This document shows, in pieces, positions 11,982 through 24,232 of a stretch of 64,000 nt of DNA. The stretch is from Psococerastis gibbosa (lineage: Eukaryota > Arthropoda > Insecta > Psocodea > Psocidae). Each line of letters starts with the position of its first letter. Position 1 is the first letter of the stretch. Below the pieces are notes generated by a model. That model searched no databases. It saw only the letters and a list, made by a program, of their open reading frames with translations, and was not told the origin of the DNA. The stretch spans positions 39,546,539-39,610,538 of the forward strand of contig OZ020489.1 in NCBI GenBank assembly GCA_963971405.1. The letters run 5' to 3'. The translations under genes and the position numbers were made by a program.

Positions 11982-12018
<37 letters not shown>

Positions 12019-12870
12019 AAAGGTTAATCGCATACAAACAATTCAATGAATGTATCCGATTGACCTCTTCAGTCGCCTCACTAAGTTACCTAATAGGTAC
12101 TTGTGTCGAGTTACGACACGTCTCCGATCGCATGGCGTGTAGAGACTCGTACAAGTACAAGCACTAAACTAACAGCTTACTAACGAACAAACACTCGAAC
12201 ACCACACACACACATAGTGTGGCCTCCATAAGACGCTGAGTTAGATGGGGATGGTAAATTGCACGTAGTTCCTTTCAATTGTTCCGTTACTGACAAGTTA
12301 CTAACAAACAAACACTCGAACGCATCCTAAATGTTCTAGAAAGCGTCAATTTAACGTCCAACTTAGTACGATCATCAGAAACGCCACACATACACATAGA
12401 GTGGCGTGTAGAAGCCATTACGTTACATCGGATTGGTAAATTACATGTAGTCCCATTCATGTGTTCCATAACTAACAACTTAATAACGAACAAACACTCG
12501 AACGCATCCTAAATGTTCTAGACAGCGTCGATTTAGCGTCTAACATTATACTACCACAAGAGACGCCACACACACCTGACACAACCAAAGTGTAGAAGTG
12601 TAGAAGACATTAAATTAGATAGAGGAGATAAATCACATGTGCAGTTCCATTCATTTGTTCCGTAACTTACAACTAACTGAAGAACAGGTACCTATACTCG
12701 AACCCAACCTAAATGTTCCATAAAGCGTCGTTTTAACGTCCAACTTTATACGACCATCAAATACGCCACACACACACACACAGGGTGGCATGTAGAAGAC
12801 ATTAAGTTAGATAGGGGTGGTAAATCACATGTAGTTCCATTCATTTGTTTCGTTAAGGGTGTTTGTCAGT
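11610..12870 (+). repeat. Degenerate tandem array, ~200-bp unit
   Basis: Six or so units share 'gaacaaacactcgaacgcatcctaaatgttcta', 'aacgccacacacaca', 'tagaagacattaagttagatagggatgg' and 'tagttcc..tcaattgtt'. One family E insertion (11975-12170) and an AATGAATGAA-bearing insertion (11780-11900) interrupt it. Confidence 0.65.
11975..12170 (+). repeat. Family E element
   Basis: Starts with a long T-run, then 'ggttaatcgcatacaaacaattcaatgaatgtatccgattgac', and ends with 'tagagactcgtacaagtacaagcac'. The 66-codon frame here is translated T-run and is not a gene. Confidence 0.5.
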
Positions 12871-13079
12871 GCCGCTTGCTGTTACGGAGTTTCCTATTTC
12901 GAGTTTGCCTTTTAGCGTGACTCCCCACAACAGTTTCGCTCTTGTTTATCATTATTAGCTGCGAGCTTGTAAACAGATGATCCGAAGAAGAGATGTTTTG
13001 ATAATGACGAGTAAGTCCATAACAAGGTTCTGTTTGTTAATGGTAAATTTAGTTAGTCGCATAATACATTTGTTTACAT

Positions 13080-13420
13080 CAGGGTTTCCAAACTGTGGTC
13101 CATGAACCACCGGTGGTCCACAGATATATATCAGGTGGTCTACGGACCAAAGTAAGAAATAAGAAAATAAAACTGCTGAGTTATTGGAAATTTGAAGTAG
13201 AATACAGTAAGTCTTGGCACAGAACTATAAAATCCAACCGATACCAGTCCTAAACATTTAATCCAATATTAGCACGTAGCCTAATTGTATGCACAAACTA
13301 TACTTAATCTTGGTCCTAGAATTTGATGATCTTCCTGTCACAGCCATGGCCCACGGTGGTCCACGGAAAATCATAAAATAAATTTAGTGGCCCACGGACA
13401 AAAATATTTGGGGACCCCTG
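13080..13420. mobile_element. hAT-type MITE, 341 bp
   Basis: Ends CAGGGTTTCCAAACTGTGGTCC and GTTTGGGGACCCCTG (imperfect) are inverted to each other and match the widespread hAT terminal type 'CAGGGGTTCTCAAACT'. The candidate 8-bp target copies (gtttacat / ctctactt) agree at 5 of 8 positions. A second copy starts at 53435. Confidence 0.7.
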
Positions 13421-13496
13421 CTCTACTTCATCAATTGCCACGAAAGTCTCTCAATCAGGCCCTGATGGTACGTACATAATAATAATAAATAATGAC

Positions 13497-13667
13497 TTTC
13501 TGTTTTTTCTATTACTAAGCCAACCTAGAGGAGTTAGGGCTATATAGCCTTCTCTTACACTCAACTAGGAACCGCCTGCTTTACATGCCCTCCGTATTAT
13601 GGCCAGAAAATGTAGCCAGTGTGGGACTCGAACCAACAACCGTACCACTACGCTACATGGATACATA
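13497..13667 (-). repeat. SINE-1 copy
   Basis: Reverse copy with the tail 'ctaagccaacctag.ggagttagggct' and the B box as 'ggactcgaacc'. A 16-base C-run follows at 13681. Confidence 0.75.
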
Positions 13668-14084
13668 TCCATTGCATCAAGCCCCCCCCCCCCCCCGTTC
13701 TCTCCTCATAGTGTAAAGAGGGTTGTCACAAGCACTTGAGTTGTGTTATTAAGGTTTGACAGCCTGCCAGTATTCTGCGGTCCTCGTCTTACACAACCCT
13801 TATGTCACTCATGTTACAAATTTCCTTCCGTTTAATTTTCAGAGTGAGAAAATTAATTGTCAATACCGATTTTAGTTCTAACATACTACTAGCCTGATTG
13901 GAAAGTGTTTGATTTATTGTGCCTTTTTATGAAATTTTCATATGTTTAGATAATTTGCGATTATTGGATGTTTTAATGAACAAACGAGTTTCACATTATT
14001 TTATTTTTTATTTTTTTAACACCTAGACTTGGACCTAGGACCTGTAGAGTAGGACCTGTAGAGTAGTGGTACAGACAAAAGGAC

Positions 14085-14900
14085 AACAACAACAACAATA
14101 AAAACAATTTTCGCTCTTAATTATATTCGACAGCCTGGTGCACAATGCCAACGTAACAAAAAACGTCGTCTGCTTTAATTAAACCATAGCATTGATATAT
14201 ATACATATATAGTTCAGTGTAGTAAAACTATAGACTCACCGTAAACGTTCGGGTTGAAGCCGCTTGACTTCGGCTATTTCCGTAGTATAGGAACAGTTTG
14301 AGCCTTTTGCCATTTGATACCATGGTAACATTTTATTTTTTATTTGATTATTTAGAGATTATTTAGAACGGGAAATCATGCCACGTAACCAACAATATCT
14401 TTATGCAGAGTTTGAAGTTTTCCCTACTTTTCGATAATAATAATTTTTTTAATGCAAATATAACTAGAATAAATAGAACTTGCAGTACTTTTAATTTAAA
14501 TTGTAAACAATATATGTATTAAATGTAAATAATAAATATAATAATATATGAAACAACAAAGAAAACAATATAGAAAACATTTAATAAAACTATTAAATTT
14601 GAATTTCCCGCCAAAATGCACCTATGAGGGGGTGTGGTCGTGGCTTCAGTCTTCCAGCACAGCCGAAATACGACATGTTGGCTCTATAGTTTTATTATAT
14701 ATTCTATCATCGACTTTTTCATCGAAATTAATTAATCTAATACTGAATGTGCACTCGCATTAAACCACATAAAACCATATATCAGACAAAATGACAACAA
14801 CAAAATTAGAAATAATTTTCGCTCTTAATTAAATTTGACAGCCTGGTGCACAATGGCAAAGTAACAAAAAACGTCGTCTGCTTTAATTAAACATGACCTT
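14085..14900 (+). repeat. Two ~110-bp direct repeats flanking AT-rich sequence
   Basis: 'gacagcctggtgcacaatg', then 'aaaaaacgtcgtctgctttaattaaac', occurs at 14130-14190 and 14840-14895. An 'atcgaaattaattaatct' block also occurs twice (14720, 14925). Possibly the ends or internal repeats of one inserted element. Confidence 0.5.
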
Positions 14901-14984
14901 CAACTCTGTTTATTTTCATCGAAATTAATTAATCTAAGTAATGTAAATTGAATAATTTTAATAGTTATTCTGCTATTCGGGATG

Positions 14985-15085
14985 GACACAAATCCAAAAA
15001 ACCAAAAACCATGAAAATCGGTCCAGCCTTTCTCGAGTTATAAGTGGAGGAACAAACCCGACTTTCTTTTATATATTAAGATAAC
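14985..15085 (+). repeat. LINE-like 3' end motif
   Basis: 'atgaaaatcggtccagcctttctcgagttataagtg', then 'aacccgactttcttttatatatta', resembles the conserved 3' end of RTE-like elements common in arthropod genomes. Remembered similarity only. Confidence 0.35.
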
Positions 15086-16555
15086 TTAGGACACGTCTTT
15101 ATCTCTGGTAAACCAATCGCCCTGGTTAAATTTTACCCTGGTTTTTACCCGGGTGTTCAATCTCACTAGGAATTATTTAAAATATGCATTATATATAATT
15201 GTTATATTTGAGGACTTAGTTAAGTCACCATTTTTATTTTTATTGGAATTATACTATTTAGATGAAAAAGATCCAATTCACGTTTTAGGGAGATTCATCT
15301 ACCTATTGAGATGGCGACCAATGTTCGACTTTCGGAAAATTTCCTTACATTTTTTCATTCCATGACCTCCTGGGCCCAAAACCACCCTCCGTTCAAATGT
15401 ATATGTATTATATATTACCTATATACGTATATATCGTATATATATATGTATATATTACCTATATTACTAGTATATATTTATGTATATCGATTTTAGGAAA
15501 CCCTCTAACTTCCGTAGATGTTATCTGATTTTGATTAAACTTGGCACAAAAATTAATCATACAAATGTCTTGATTGATTTCATTAACCAGCCGGATCCAT
15601 TGTTCAGTTACAAGATGGCGGCCAATTGAAACCTTATATAATTCATATCTCAGTTAGTGTTGGTCGCAGTGGAATGAATTAAAATTTGACTGAAAGCGCG
15701 TATTATTATCTACGCTAATAGTTATTAACACTTTTTACGACAAATCAACGATTTCAAGATGGCGTCCAGTCAAAGTGAAAATAATTTTTTAAGTAAAAGT
15801 TCTTAGTCGTCATTGCTTGGAACACAAGAGTGTTTTGTGTGTTGATGTTGTGATCGGGAAAATAATGAAGTATTTTTTATTTTTTATTGCATACATAGTG
15901 TAGGTAGCGTAGAGGAAAAGCAGGGTCTGTGGAATCTCCCTACACCTGATCGGGCAGAGCCGAAAGGGATTTTTTCAATTGCATCGAATGCACCTATATA
16001 CGTGTATGTTGGATGATTAATATACTTTCTAGTGCAATACATTGTGCAACATGCCGCATAATAAGACATAATAAATCACTGAAAACTTAATTGTGTTTAC
16101 ACACTTCTTGTAAAAAAAAAAAAATCGGTTCTACTCTACAAGACGACGACGCGACTGTGGTTTCCCGGGCAGCCCTCGTGGAACATAATGTAAAGTTTCT
16201 TGTACATGCAGCATGCAGCAACACTGTCAAGTTTTAATTAATTACACACAACGAATTCTCTTGCAGCAAGTGATGGTGGTAGAAACATCCGCCAAGAGAT
16301 TGCACTTTAAGGGGGCTCCCACCAGCTTTCGAAAAAACCTTTTCTTCAGTAAATGGCAAATGGTAAAAATTTTCAAGGAGGTAAAATTTAGTTTACTGTC
16401 GATAGGACCTCTGGGGCTCACCGGAGGAATACTTTTTGATAGTTAGTGGAATGCCACGGTTAATGTTTCCAGATTTTTTAAAATGATAAAAAACGTAAGT
16501 ACAGTATAGTATTATTGTATTGTGCTGGGGTTAAGTTATAAATAAAGTATATAAA
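15086..16555. other. No supportable gene
   Basis: Contains AT microsatellite (15400-15490) and two 'caagatggcg(g/t)cc' blocks at 15612 and 15757. No feature recognised. Confidence 0.4.
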
Positions 16556-16558
16556 TAT

Positions 16559-16815
16559 TGACTTTTTGTTCCATTACTAAGCCGACCTAGCAGAATTGAA
16601 GCTATAAAGCCCTCTCTAATGCGGCTATTCCATCTGTCAATAATCCGTTATTTGTGCATCAATTATTAATGAGATGTTTGTTTTAAGGAGACTATTATGT
16701 AGATACTTAACTTATCTATTATAAATTAAGTTATAATATAGTAGGGAATTGATGCACAAATGACGGATTACTGACAGATGGAATAGCCGCCATACACTCA
16801 ACCAGAAGGGAAACA
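16559..16815 (-). repeat. SINE-1 copy split by a MITE
   Basis: SINE tail to 16619, then the MITE, then 'tacactcaaccag' from 16793. The break falls in the CTCTCTTACACTC of the SINE. Confidence 0.6.
16620..16792. mobile_element. Harbinger-like MITE (group H4), 173 bp
   Basis: About 20-bp terminal inverted repeats, GCGGCTATTCCATCTGTCA and its complement TGACAGATGGAATAGCCGC. It is inserted at the TTA of a SINE-1 copy, though both target copies have mutated. A second, more decayed member is at 16848-17133. Confidence 0.6.
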
Positions 16816-16847
16816 ATAACATTATGACATTTGTGTTAAACCACAGA

Positions 16848-17133
16848 GCGGCTAATTGTAGGCCTGTAAGTAGCGTCTTCTGCAATCACTGTTTACCAAT
16901 TAGGTTTTTTGTTAAGTGTTTACTGTGACTATTGTGTAGATACTTAACATATCTATTATAAATTAAGTTTATAATATGGTAGAGACTTATTATTGATGAT
17001 GTCTCTACCATATTATAACTTAATTTATAATAGACTATAAGTTATGCAGCTACATAATAGTCTCCTTATAACAAAAATCTCATCATTTGTTAATGCAAAA
17101 ATCAAGAAACAGTGACAAGTGGAATAACCGCCG
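16848..17133. mobile_element. Decayed group H4 MITE
   Basis: Ends 'gagcggctaatt' and 'agtggaataaccgcc'. The inside has an inverted pair of 'attataaattaagtt(t)ataatatggtagaga' meeting near 16990. Confidence 0.4.
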
Positions 17134-17329
17134 TAAGATTGAAAATAAATTATATTATTTTCAACAAAAACAATGTTTTTTTAAATTTTGAGAAAGATGG
17201 CACCTGTGAGCTTGTCCGTAAAACCTCACGACGAGCCCCAAAACGTTCCCAGACGTTAATCCCTTGTTATAAAATAAATAAATATTTTACAAGGAGGGTA
17301 CCTGTATATTCTATAGTGTAACCAGCAGA

Positions 17330-18090
17330 GACGCAAAGGCCAACTTTAAAGGGGTTAACCGCAGCTTAAAAAACATTTCTGGCGGCCTACAGCTCGTAAC
17401 AAATATCAGTTAGGTCATCAAGGTGAATTTTTTAGGGTTTACCTTTACGTGAATATAACGAATGTCATGTTGATAGTTCGTGAACGGGTACGTCGCGGGC
17501 AGGTCGCGCGAGATACGTAGCGCTCGCGGCAATAACGCCGAACGACTGCTAACTGTCGGTGAACACCCAAGCAGCAACCGTGCCTAGAGTTTTGTGAAGG
17601 AGAGAGGCGACACTCAACATAATTTCCCGCCTTGCGATTTTTGAAATTCGATCATTTTCGCTGTAAAAAGCATCGAACGAGCGCTGTCTCTCAATGGAAC
17701 GTCACGGCAGCAGCATTACATAAGGTTCTATAAAGGAGAGAATCGACACAGTAGGCTATGTATTATTTTTATTTCACTTTATGTTTTCGAAATTTTTGAG
17801 TGCAGTCCTAAGGGTTTTTTTTAAATTAACCGCATCGCAGGCAAACCGAATTGGTTTAAGAGGTCACGGCAGCAGTCTTGCATGAACACTCTATAAATTA
17901 TAATTTCCCACATTACCCTTTTTTTAATTTGAGCTATTTTTGGGGCAAAAACCGTCTAACAACTGCTGACTATCGTCGAACGCCACAACAACAACCGTGT
18001 GTAGTGTTATGTATAGGAGAAAAGTGACACTGAACTAGACTCGTATTTGTATACGCCTGTTTCATTGCGTCAATGGTAAGCTTGTCTCAG
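17330..18090 (+). repeat. Degenerate repeated blocks, no gene
   Basis: Three related blocks (17535-17620, 17690-17755, 17945-18035) share 'aacgactgctaactgtcg'-like, 'cagcaaccgtg' and 'aaggagagaggcgacac' sequence. A CG-rich patch lies at 17480-17550. No frame supported. Confidence 0.4.
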
Positions 18091-18099
18091 CTTGTCCAT

Positions 18100-18455
18100 T
18101 AAGACCAACGACCTTACCATGTTGATTCCATTATAGCAGAGCATGTTTCAAACTGCGGCAACTCGGTAGTGTGCACAGAGTTGGCAGGGGAACCTGGTGG
18201 GACATGATAACGCGCTTAGGCAGTATCGAGTGCTGGTCACCTCCGATCTAATCGTGTGACTTTACCATGTTCCCCAAGTGGTTCGGAATCCACTATAATC
18301 AGGGGGTCCACCCTGTTAGTCAACTCCCCTTTCCCCGAGGTGATAGAGTCTGCCTTTGGGTGCCTCAAGTTAACAAACAGACTCACTCCCCCCCGCCAGG
18401 CTGACAGGGTTGCTTAAAGCAGTAATGCTGAAAGCAGGCGTTAGAAACAACAACA
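18100..18455 (-). repeat. Family C repeat
   Basis: Full-length reverse copy with a single body unit, ending in the AAC-repeat 'aacaacaacaacagc'. Confidence 0.75.
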
Positions 18456-18469
18456 ACAGCTTGTCCAAT

Positions 18470-18660
18470 ATCGATTACAGCCGGTGTATAGGCTGACTTC
18501 AAGAACATCTACCAGTTTGTTTGCCAATGGCCAAACATTTATATGGAAACAATACAAATATAATGTCGGGAATCCATGGGGTCGTTGGCATTGGACAAGG
18601 GACTTATGCGGATCCATAAAAAAACTGACCCTGAAAGCCTGAACTATATTTCCCACCTTA
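18470..18660 (+). repeat. Family F repeat
   Basis: 'atatggaaacaatacaaatataatgtc', then 'ggggtcgttggcattggacaagggact'; the same pair of blocks occurs at 44975-45080. Confidence 0.5.
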
Positions 18661-18764
18661 CTATGTTTTGAATTAGCGAAATTTTTGAGTGCAGTCCAGA
18701 TAATTCTGAGATACAGCGAATTGTTTTCTGACTAAAAACATAAGGGGAGCTTGACTCCCCAAAA

Positions 18765-19160
18765 ATGTGGAATGTGGGAATTGGTTACTTTGACAGTGAT
18801 TTTTCAGACTTAGACTTTCTTTTATTTTCATCACTGGGCCCTATCTTCAGTTCTACACAGATGGCTCCAATTCTGAAACAGGAGAGGTTGGTCCCACCTT
18901 TGTTTCAGCCTGCAAATAACCATCCCTTTTCCGTTTACATCCTGCTAACTCAGATTTTACTGCAGAGCTATATGTCATCTTACAGTGTCTTTTACTGTGC
19001 CCAGTGTCAGCAACCCCGGTTATCTACACAGACAGTCTCAGTGCTGTGCAAGCTACCTCATCGTATAGATGAAAGGGGGGACCTAACCCATCAAATCTCA
19101 GAATTGGCCCACTTAATTCAGTTAATTGGCAAAATTTTTGAGATGCAAATATAAATACAA
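18765..19160 (+). pseudogene. RNase H domain of a non-LTR retrotransposon, broken
   Basis: In the frame of 18854 the sequence reads YTDGSNSETGEVGPTF, an in-frame stop after SACK, then DFTAELY and IYTDSLSAVQ. These are the TDGS, AEL and TDS motifs that carry the catalytic Asp, Glu and Asp of RNase H, in the order found at the C-terminus of I/Jockey-type ORF2. An AT-rich tail follows at 19140. The 129-codon frame starting at 18765 is in a different register and is not the protein. Confidence 0.75.
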
Positions 19161-19311
19161 ATATATTTATTTACTGTTTTTTGTTAGTGTATGTGGTTCA
19201 GAGGGGCACCTTTGGGCATTCCCGTGATGGGCCCCTCAACCTAATCCTAAAATCAAGTCTAATCCTAAAATTACTCCTAAAATACAATTAAAATTAAAAT
19301 TAAGATGGAAA

Positions 19312-19778
19312 GAACCGGACCGAGTTTACTCGAACATGCTTTCCAATTTATCAAAATTAGTTGATAGAGAAAATGAGTAATTTCATGGTATATAATTTTC
19401 CTATGGTTAAATTTCTGATATCTTGGGGGGGGGGGGGGGGGTTTGTCCACCTGACGTCACTCGTCACTGGTGGTGAGGTAAATTCTAGATAGGTCAGACC
19501 AACACATTACCACACAGCAATACTGGCAGGGCACGCAATGCATTTGAGCGTGAATTTTCAATAATGTTTTCAAAAAAAACATTTTTCTTTTACAAAACCA
19601 AATACTTTTTTGGGAAAGCAACCTATCCGGTTTCGTTACTCAATTTAACACCTAAAACATACCTGAAGGTAGAAATCATCGATAGAAAGGTGTCGCAGAA
19701 AAATTATTTTTTCAGTCATTTTTCATTAAATTTAGTCATTTTTATTTTTTACCCCAGTAGTATAGAAAGGGCGGTTCT
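19312..19778 (+). repeat. Family A element, left half
   Basis: From 'gaaccggaccgagtttactc' to 'attttttacccc', then lost at the start of the minisatellite. Contains a G-run at 19425-19441. Confidence 0.7.
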
Positions 19779-19779
19779 G

Positions 19780-20069
19780 GCGCTTATCCCACCCCCCGTC
19801 GTGCTATCCCATCTATCCCACCCCGTCGTGCTATCCCCCGCGGGTGGTCTATCTATTTTGCGTGTTATCCCTCGTGGGTGGTCTGAGGTTCTGGCGCTTA
19901 CCCCACCCCCCCCGTCGAGCTACCCATCTACCCCACCCCCCGTCATGCTACCCCTCGTGGGTGGTCTGAGGTTCTGGCGCTTATCCCCCCCCATCGAGAC
20001 CCGTGGGTGGTCTTTCTATGGCACCATGATCGTTTTTTTTTTATAATTACTAATTTGTGAGATACAGAG

Positions 20070-20100
<31 letters not shown>

Positions 20101-20310
20101 ATGGTGTTAATTGAATTAAAACGGGACTTACCCCACCCCCCCGTCGAGCTATCCCATCTACCCATCATGCTACCCCTCGTGGGTGGTCTGAGGTGCTGGG
20201 ACTTATCCCCCCCCCCGTCGAGCTATCTCATCTACCCCTCGTGGGTGGTCTGAGGTGCTGGGACTTACCCCACCCCCGTCGAGACCCGTGGGTGGTCTTT
20301 CTATGGCACT
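19780..20310 (+). repeat. GC-rich minisatellite
   Basis: Tandem variants of 'ccaccccccgtcgagctatcccatctacc', then 'cgtgggtggtctgaggt(t/g)ctgg', about 8 times with variable unit length, interrupted by T-runs and a TA microsatellite at 20070. The 160- and 60-codon frames across it are repeat translation. Confidence 0.75.
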
Positions 20311-20330
20311 ATGATTGTTTTTTTTTTTAT

Positions 20331-21497
20331 AAACTAGGTAAACATAAGCTAAATATAGACACCCGTAGTATTTAAAAACCTTAAAATAAATTAATATAAA
20401 TTTTTTTTATCAGCTATATTTACATCGATGAACACGCTTGAGCTAATGCATAATGTTTAGTACACTACATTGAGTAAACATAAGCTAAATATAGACACCC
20501 ATAGTATTTAAAGACCGTAAAATAAATTAATATAAGTTTTTTCTTAATTATTTATTATCAGCTAAATTTACATCGATGACCACGCTTGAGCTAATGCATA
20601 ATGTTAAGTACGCTACAATAAGTAAACATAAGCTAAATATAGACACCCATAGTATTTAAAGACCGTAAAATAAATTAATATAAGTTTTTTTTCTTAATTA
20701 TTTATTATCAGATAAATTTACATCGGTGAACACGATTGTGCTAATTAATAATGTTAAGTACACTACATTAAGTAAACATAAGCTAAATATAGACACCCAT
20801 AGTATTTAAAGACCGTAAAATAAATTAATATAAGTTTTTTTCTTAATTATTTATTATCAGATAAATTTACATCGGTGAACACGATTGTGCTAATTAATAA
20901 TGTTAAGTACACTACATTAAGTAAACATAAGCTAAATATAGACACCCATAGTATTTGAAGACTGTTAAATAAATTAATATAAGTTTTTTTCTTATTAATT
21001 TTTATCAGCAATATTTACATCGATGAACACGCTTGAGCTAATGCATAATGTTTAGTACACTACATTGAGTAAACATAAGCTAAATATAGACACCCATAGT
21101 ATTTAAAGACCGTAAAATAAATTAATATAAGTTTTTTCTTAATTATTTATTATCAGCTAAATTTACATCGATGACCACGCTTGAGCTAATGCATAATGTT
21201 AAGTACACTACATTGGATAAAGATAAGCTAAATATAGACACCCATAGTATTTAAAAACCTTAAAATAAGTTAATATAAGTTTTTTTTCTTATTAATTTTT
21301 TTTTTTATCAGCTACATTTACATCGATGAACACGCTTGAGCTAATGCATAATGTTTAGTACACTACATTGAGTAAAGATAAGCTAAATATAGACACCCAT
21401 AGTATTTAAAAACCTTAAAATAAATTAATATAAGTTTTTTCTTATTAATTTTTTATCAGCTACATTTACATCGACGAACACGCTTGAGCTAATGGGA
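20331..21497 (+). repeat. Satellite array, ~147-bp unit, 8 copies
   Basis: Units begin 'gtaaacataagctaaatatagacaccc' and run through 'ttaaaataaattaatataag', 'tttacatcgatgaacacgcttgagctaatg' to 'taagtacactacatt'. The period varies from about 135 to 155 bp, mainly in the T-run. Confidence 0.85.
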
Positions 21498-21615
21498 GAC
21501 AGGGATAGATAGACCAGTGAGGGTGAGCGCCATTGAATAATGCACATATTAATTACCTAATTTGAAACAGTGGGCTACCCACGAATGATAGACGGTAAGG
21601 GTGGGACTCGGCGTT

Positions 21616-22045
21616 GCACTCAGTATCTTAAAAGAAATGTATTAATCCCACAATAGGTGTTCAATATACCCACCAGCCATGTTTATAAAAATGAATTTTC
21701 AATAATCCCAACTAAGTCTCAGTTTCTCACAATAGGTGTGCAATATACCAGGCAGTCGTGTTTTCTATGTTAGATTTAGTTACATTGGGCTAGGACAGGT
21801 TAAGTTATAATATTAGGCTAGGTTAAATTTTTATATCAAGTTAGGGTAGGTTACATTGGATTAGGATAGGCCAGATTAGGTTACATTGGGTTAGGTTAGC
21901 TGTTTACCTAGATTAAATTCATCATTTTTTTTAACAAAAATATTTTTATATCAAATAAATATGATGTTAAGTTAGGTTACATTGAATTAGGATAGGTTAG
22001 ATTAGGTTACATTGGGTAAGGATAGGTTGAGTTAGCCACAAACAA
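21616..22045 (+). repeat. Left terminal repeat of the Polinton
   Basis: Starts 'gcactcagtatcttaaaag' and includes 'cacaataggtgttcaatat' and 'cacaataggtgtgcaatat'. It then turns into 'ggttacattgggttaggata' repeats. Same orientation copy at 26344-26535, inverted copy at 26540-27071. Confidence 0.7.
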
Positions 22046-23011
22046 GCCATTAATAAATCTACCCCTCGCTGACAGTCCATTGTAAGCTAAAGTGATTTTT
22101 GTTTTCGTAAATCTATCCAACACTTAGGTTGAAGCATGGTCATTATCGCATTATAGATATGTCTTAGGTTTAAAAGTTTGTTTTAAGTGATTGTATGTAA
22201 AGACATTGTTTATGAGGGAAGATTTTACTGATCATAATAATAATTGCACAATTATGAGCGGAGGAGCACTATCTAACGAGGGGAACTTTGTATACAAAAC
22301 ATCTATAGCTCTAGATGGTGTTGTAAAATAATACAATTATAAAAACATAACCATACGTCATGATCCCGTTGTATATTTACATAATATGGAAGGTGAGGTT
22401 GATTCAATTACAACTGAAAACATAAAACTTTTTAAAGTGATTAAATGGTATAAAGGACAAGTCCCGTGCTGGGCAATTAATAAATCTATCCAACGCACAG
22501 GTTTAAGGGAAGTATTGATTTAGTAAACAGATAACCGTGTGCAGATTCAAACCTGTTGAGAATCACCAGGTGCACTCAGTACACCCATCACACCAGGGGG
22601 TCCATTGTAAGCTAAGTGATTTTTGTTTTTGCATCAGTTGCACCCGGCAATGATAAAAACTATACTGAAGCATGGTTTCGTGCTAAAAACGAACAACTTC
22701 TCCTCACTGATGACTCCACAATAAAATATCAACAAATAAACAAACAACATTTACAATATTAAAAATGGTAGGGGGGGGGGGGCCCTTTAAAAGCAAAAGT
22801 GAACATTACAATTGCAAATACAAGTAAAGAAAAAATGTACGAATTAAGTAAAAAAAAATTTTTTTAAACGTTAATAGAAAAACAATTGTGCAGGCAGATA
22901 ACTGAAGTAATGTAGGCTAATAATAAAATATTGGTTGACAATCGACACTGAGAGAACATCCACTTTACAGTATGTATCCCAATTTTCATTAAGTCTAGAT
23001 GCTAAGTAGGG

Positions 23012-23808
23012 ACGTGATGTTATTGGGGTTGGAAGAAATTAGGTATTTTATGTGTCTTGAAACTTGTTATGCTGACGGAGTCCTTTATGTTGTCCGGTAG
23101 GGAATTGTACAATGGAATAGACTTATACATAATATGCGAATGCATAAAGTGTTCCGTATTCGGTTTCAAAGTTTTTAGGTTGCGTCCGGTACCAAGTCTG
23201 GTATTAATGTTATGATGGACGAAATCACCTTGCCCAAGAATGGTTTTTGCCCTTTTTAAATCGAAAAAGTAGAAGTTGTTTTGCACATAGCAATGGCAAT
23301 GGGAGGGCATTGAATTCCTGAAAAAGAAGATTTGAAGGGTAGCGGCGAGGCTTCCCTATAGCTACCCTGATGGCTATTCTTACATCAGTTTCTAGGGAGC
23401 ATATATGGGAAGAGTGAGCACCACCCCAGGCTAATATGTTATATTGGAAAATTGATTGGACTAAAGCATGATAAACTTACCTTACAGAGTGTCAACGTTA
23501 AGTGTACACCTTAGCATCCTTAAATTGTTATAGGTTCTTCTAATTCGTTTTGATGTTAGGAGGATTTGTTCATACCACTTGAGATGATTATCAATGGTAA
23601 CGCCTAAATATTTAATATTATTTGCTTTTGCGATTATCTGACATGTGCATGGATTAAGGTTGCAATTATTATGGAGTATTAAACTGAGATAGAATAGAAT
23701 AGAAGAATAGAATAATGTATTTCGTTCCTTCAATAATACATATACATGCACACCAATATAATGAGGTAGGGGTGGCCCAAAGGATTTCTCCCGTGCTGGG
23801 GACCCCAT
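23012..23808 (-). pseudogene. Reverse transcriptase 3' part of a non-LTR element, antisense
   Basis: Two antisense frames (23482-23808 and 23020-23310) and the sequence between them read as one decayed ORF2 C-terminal region. Motifs in order: NIKYLGVTIDNHLKW (the conserved segment just after the polymerase palm), the LVQSIFQYNILAWGG segment, then RLGTGRNLK and IPLYNSLPDNIK near the end. Frames change between motifs. The insertion lies inside the Polinton. Confidence 0.75.
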
Positions 23809-24014
23809 TAATACTATAATAACTAAGCTAAAACTTTATCGATAATAATTAATTTTATGTAGACTCTAAGTAACATCACTAAGTAAGGAAATAAGTAAGA
23901 TCATATACTAAGATGGTTTATCACTCTGTTGAATCCGGGGTTGTTATGCTAACGCACTATTGCTGGAAGATTTCTTAGTTGATTTTGGGACAGATGAAAG
24001 CTAATTTTACTAAT

Positions 24015-24190
24015 GAATTTTTTTTTTTTTGTTGTAGATTTTTTTTTATGAACTCAGGAAGGCTGTTATATAATGGAACTGATAGGTAAATGTGAGAATG
24101 TGTGAAAAGGGTAGTGTTATGATTGGGGATCTGAAGATTGCGACCAACACCAAGTCCAGTATAGCTAAAACTATGGAAGAATATATAGCC
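24015..24190 (-). pseudogene. Second non-LTR ORF2 C-terminal fragment, antisense
   Basis: Antisense reading gives GLGVGRN, then HSH, VPLYNSLPEFIK, aligning with RLGTGRN...HSH...IPLYNSLPDNIK of the preceding fragment. It is therefore a separate, diverged copy of the same family. Confidence 0.6.
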
Positions 24191-24232
24191 TTCAGTATTG
24201 GAGAGTTATGCTTTTAAGACACTTACCAATTT

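Noticed and set aside
11610-12870. CRISPR-like regularly spaced repeats
   Set aside because: Units are ~200 bp, degenerate, without short spacers, and the genome is eukaryotic.
18765-19154. 129-codon frame as an intact gene
   Set aside because: The RNase H motifs are in another register, with an in-frame stop; this frame is a shadow.
19564-20046. 160-codon open frame
   Set aside because: First part is a family A element, second part a GC-rich minisatellite; the peptide is Pro-rich repeat translation.
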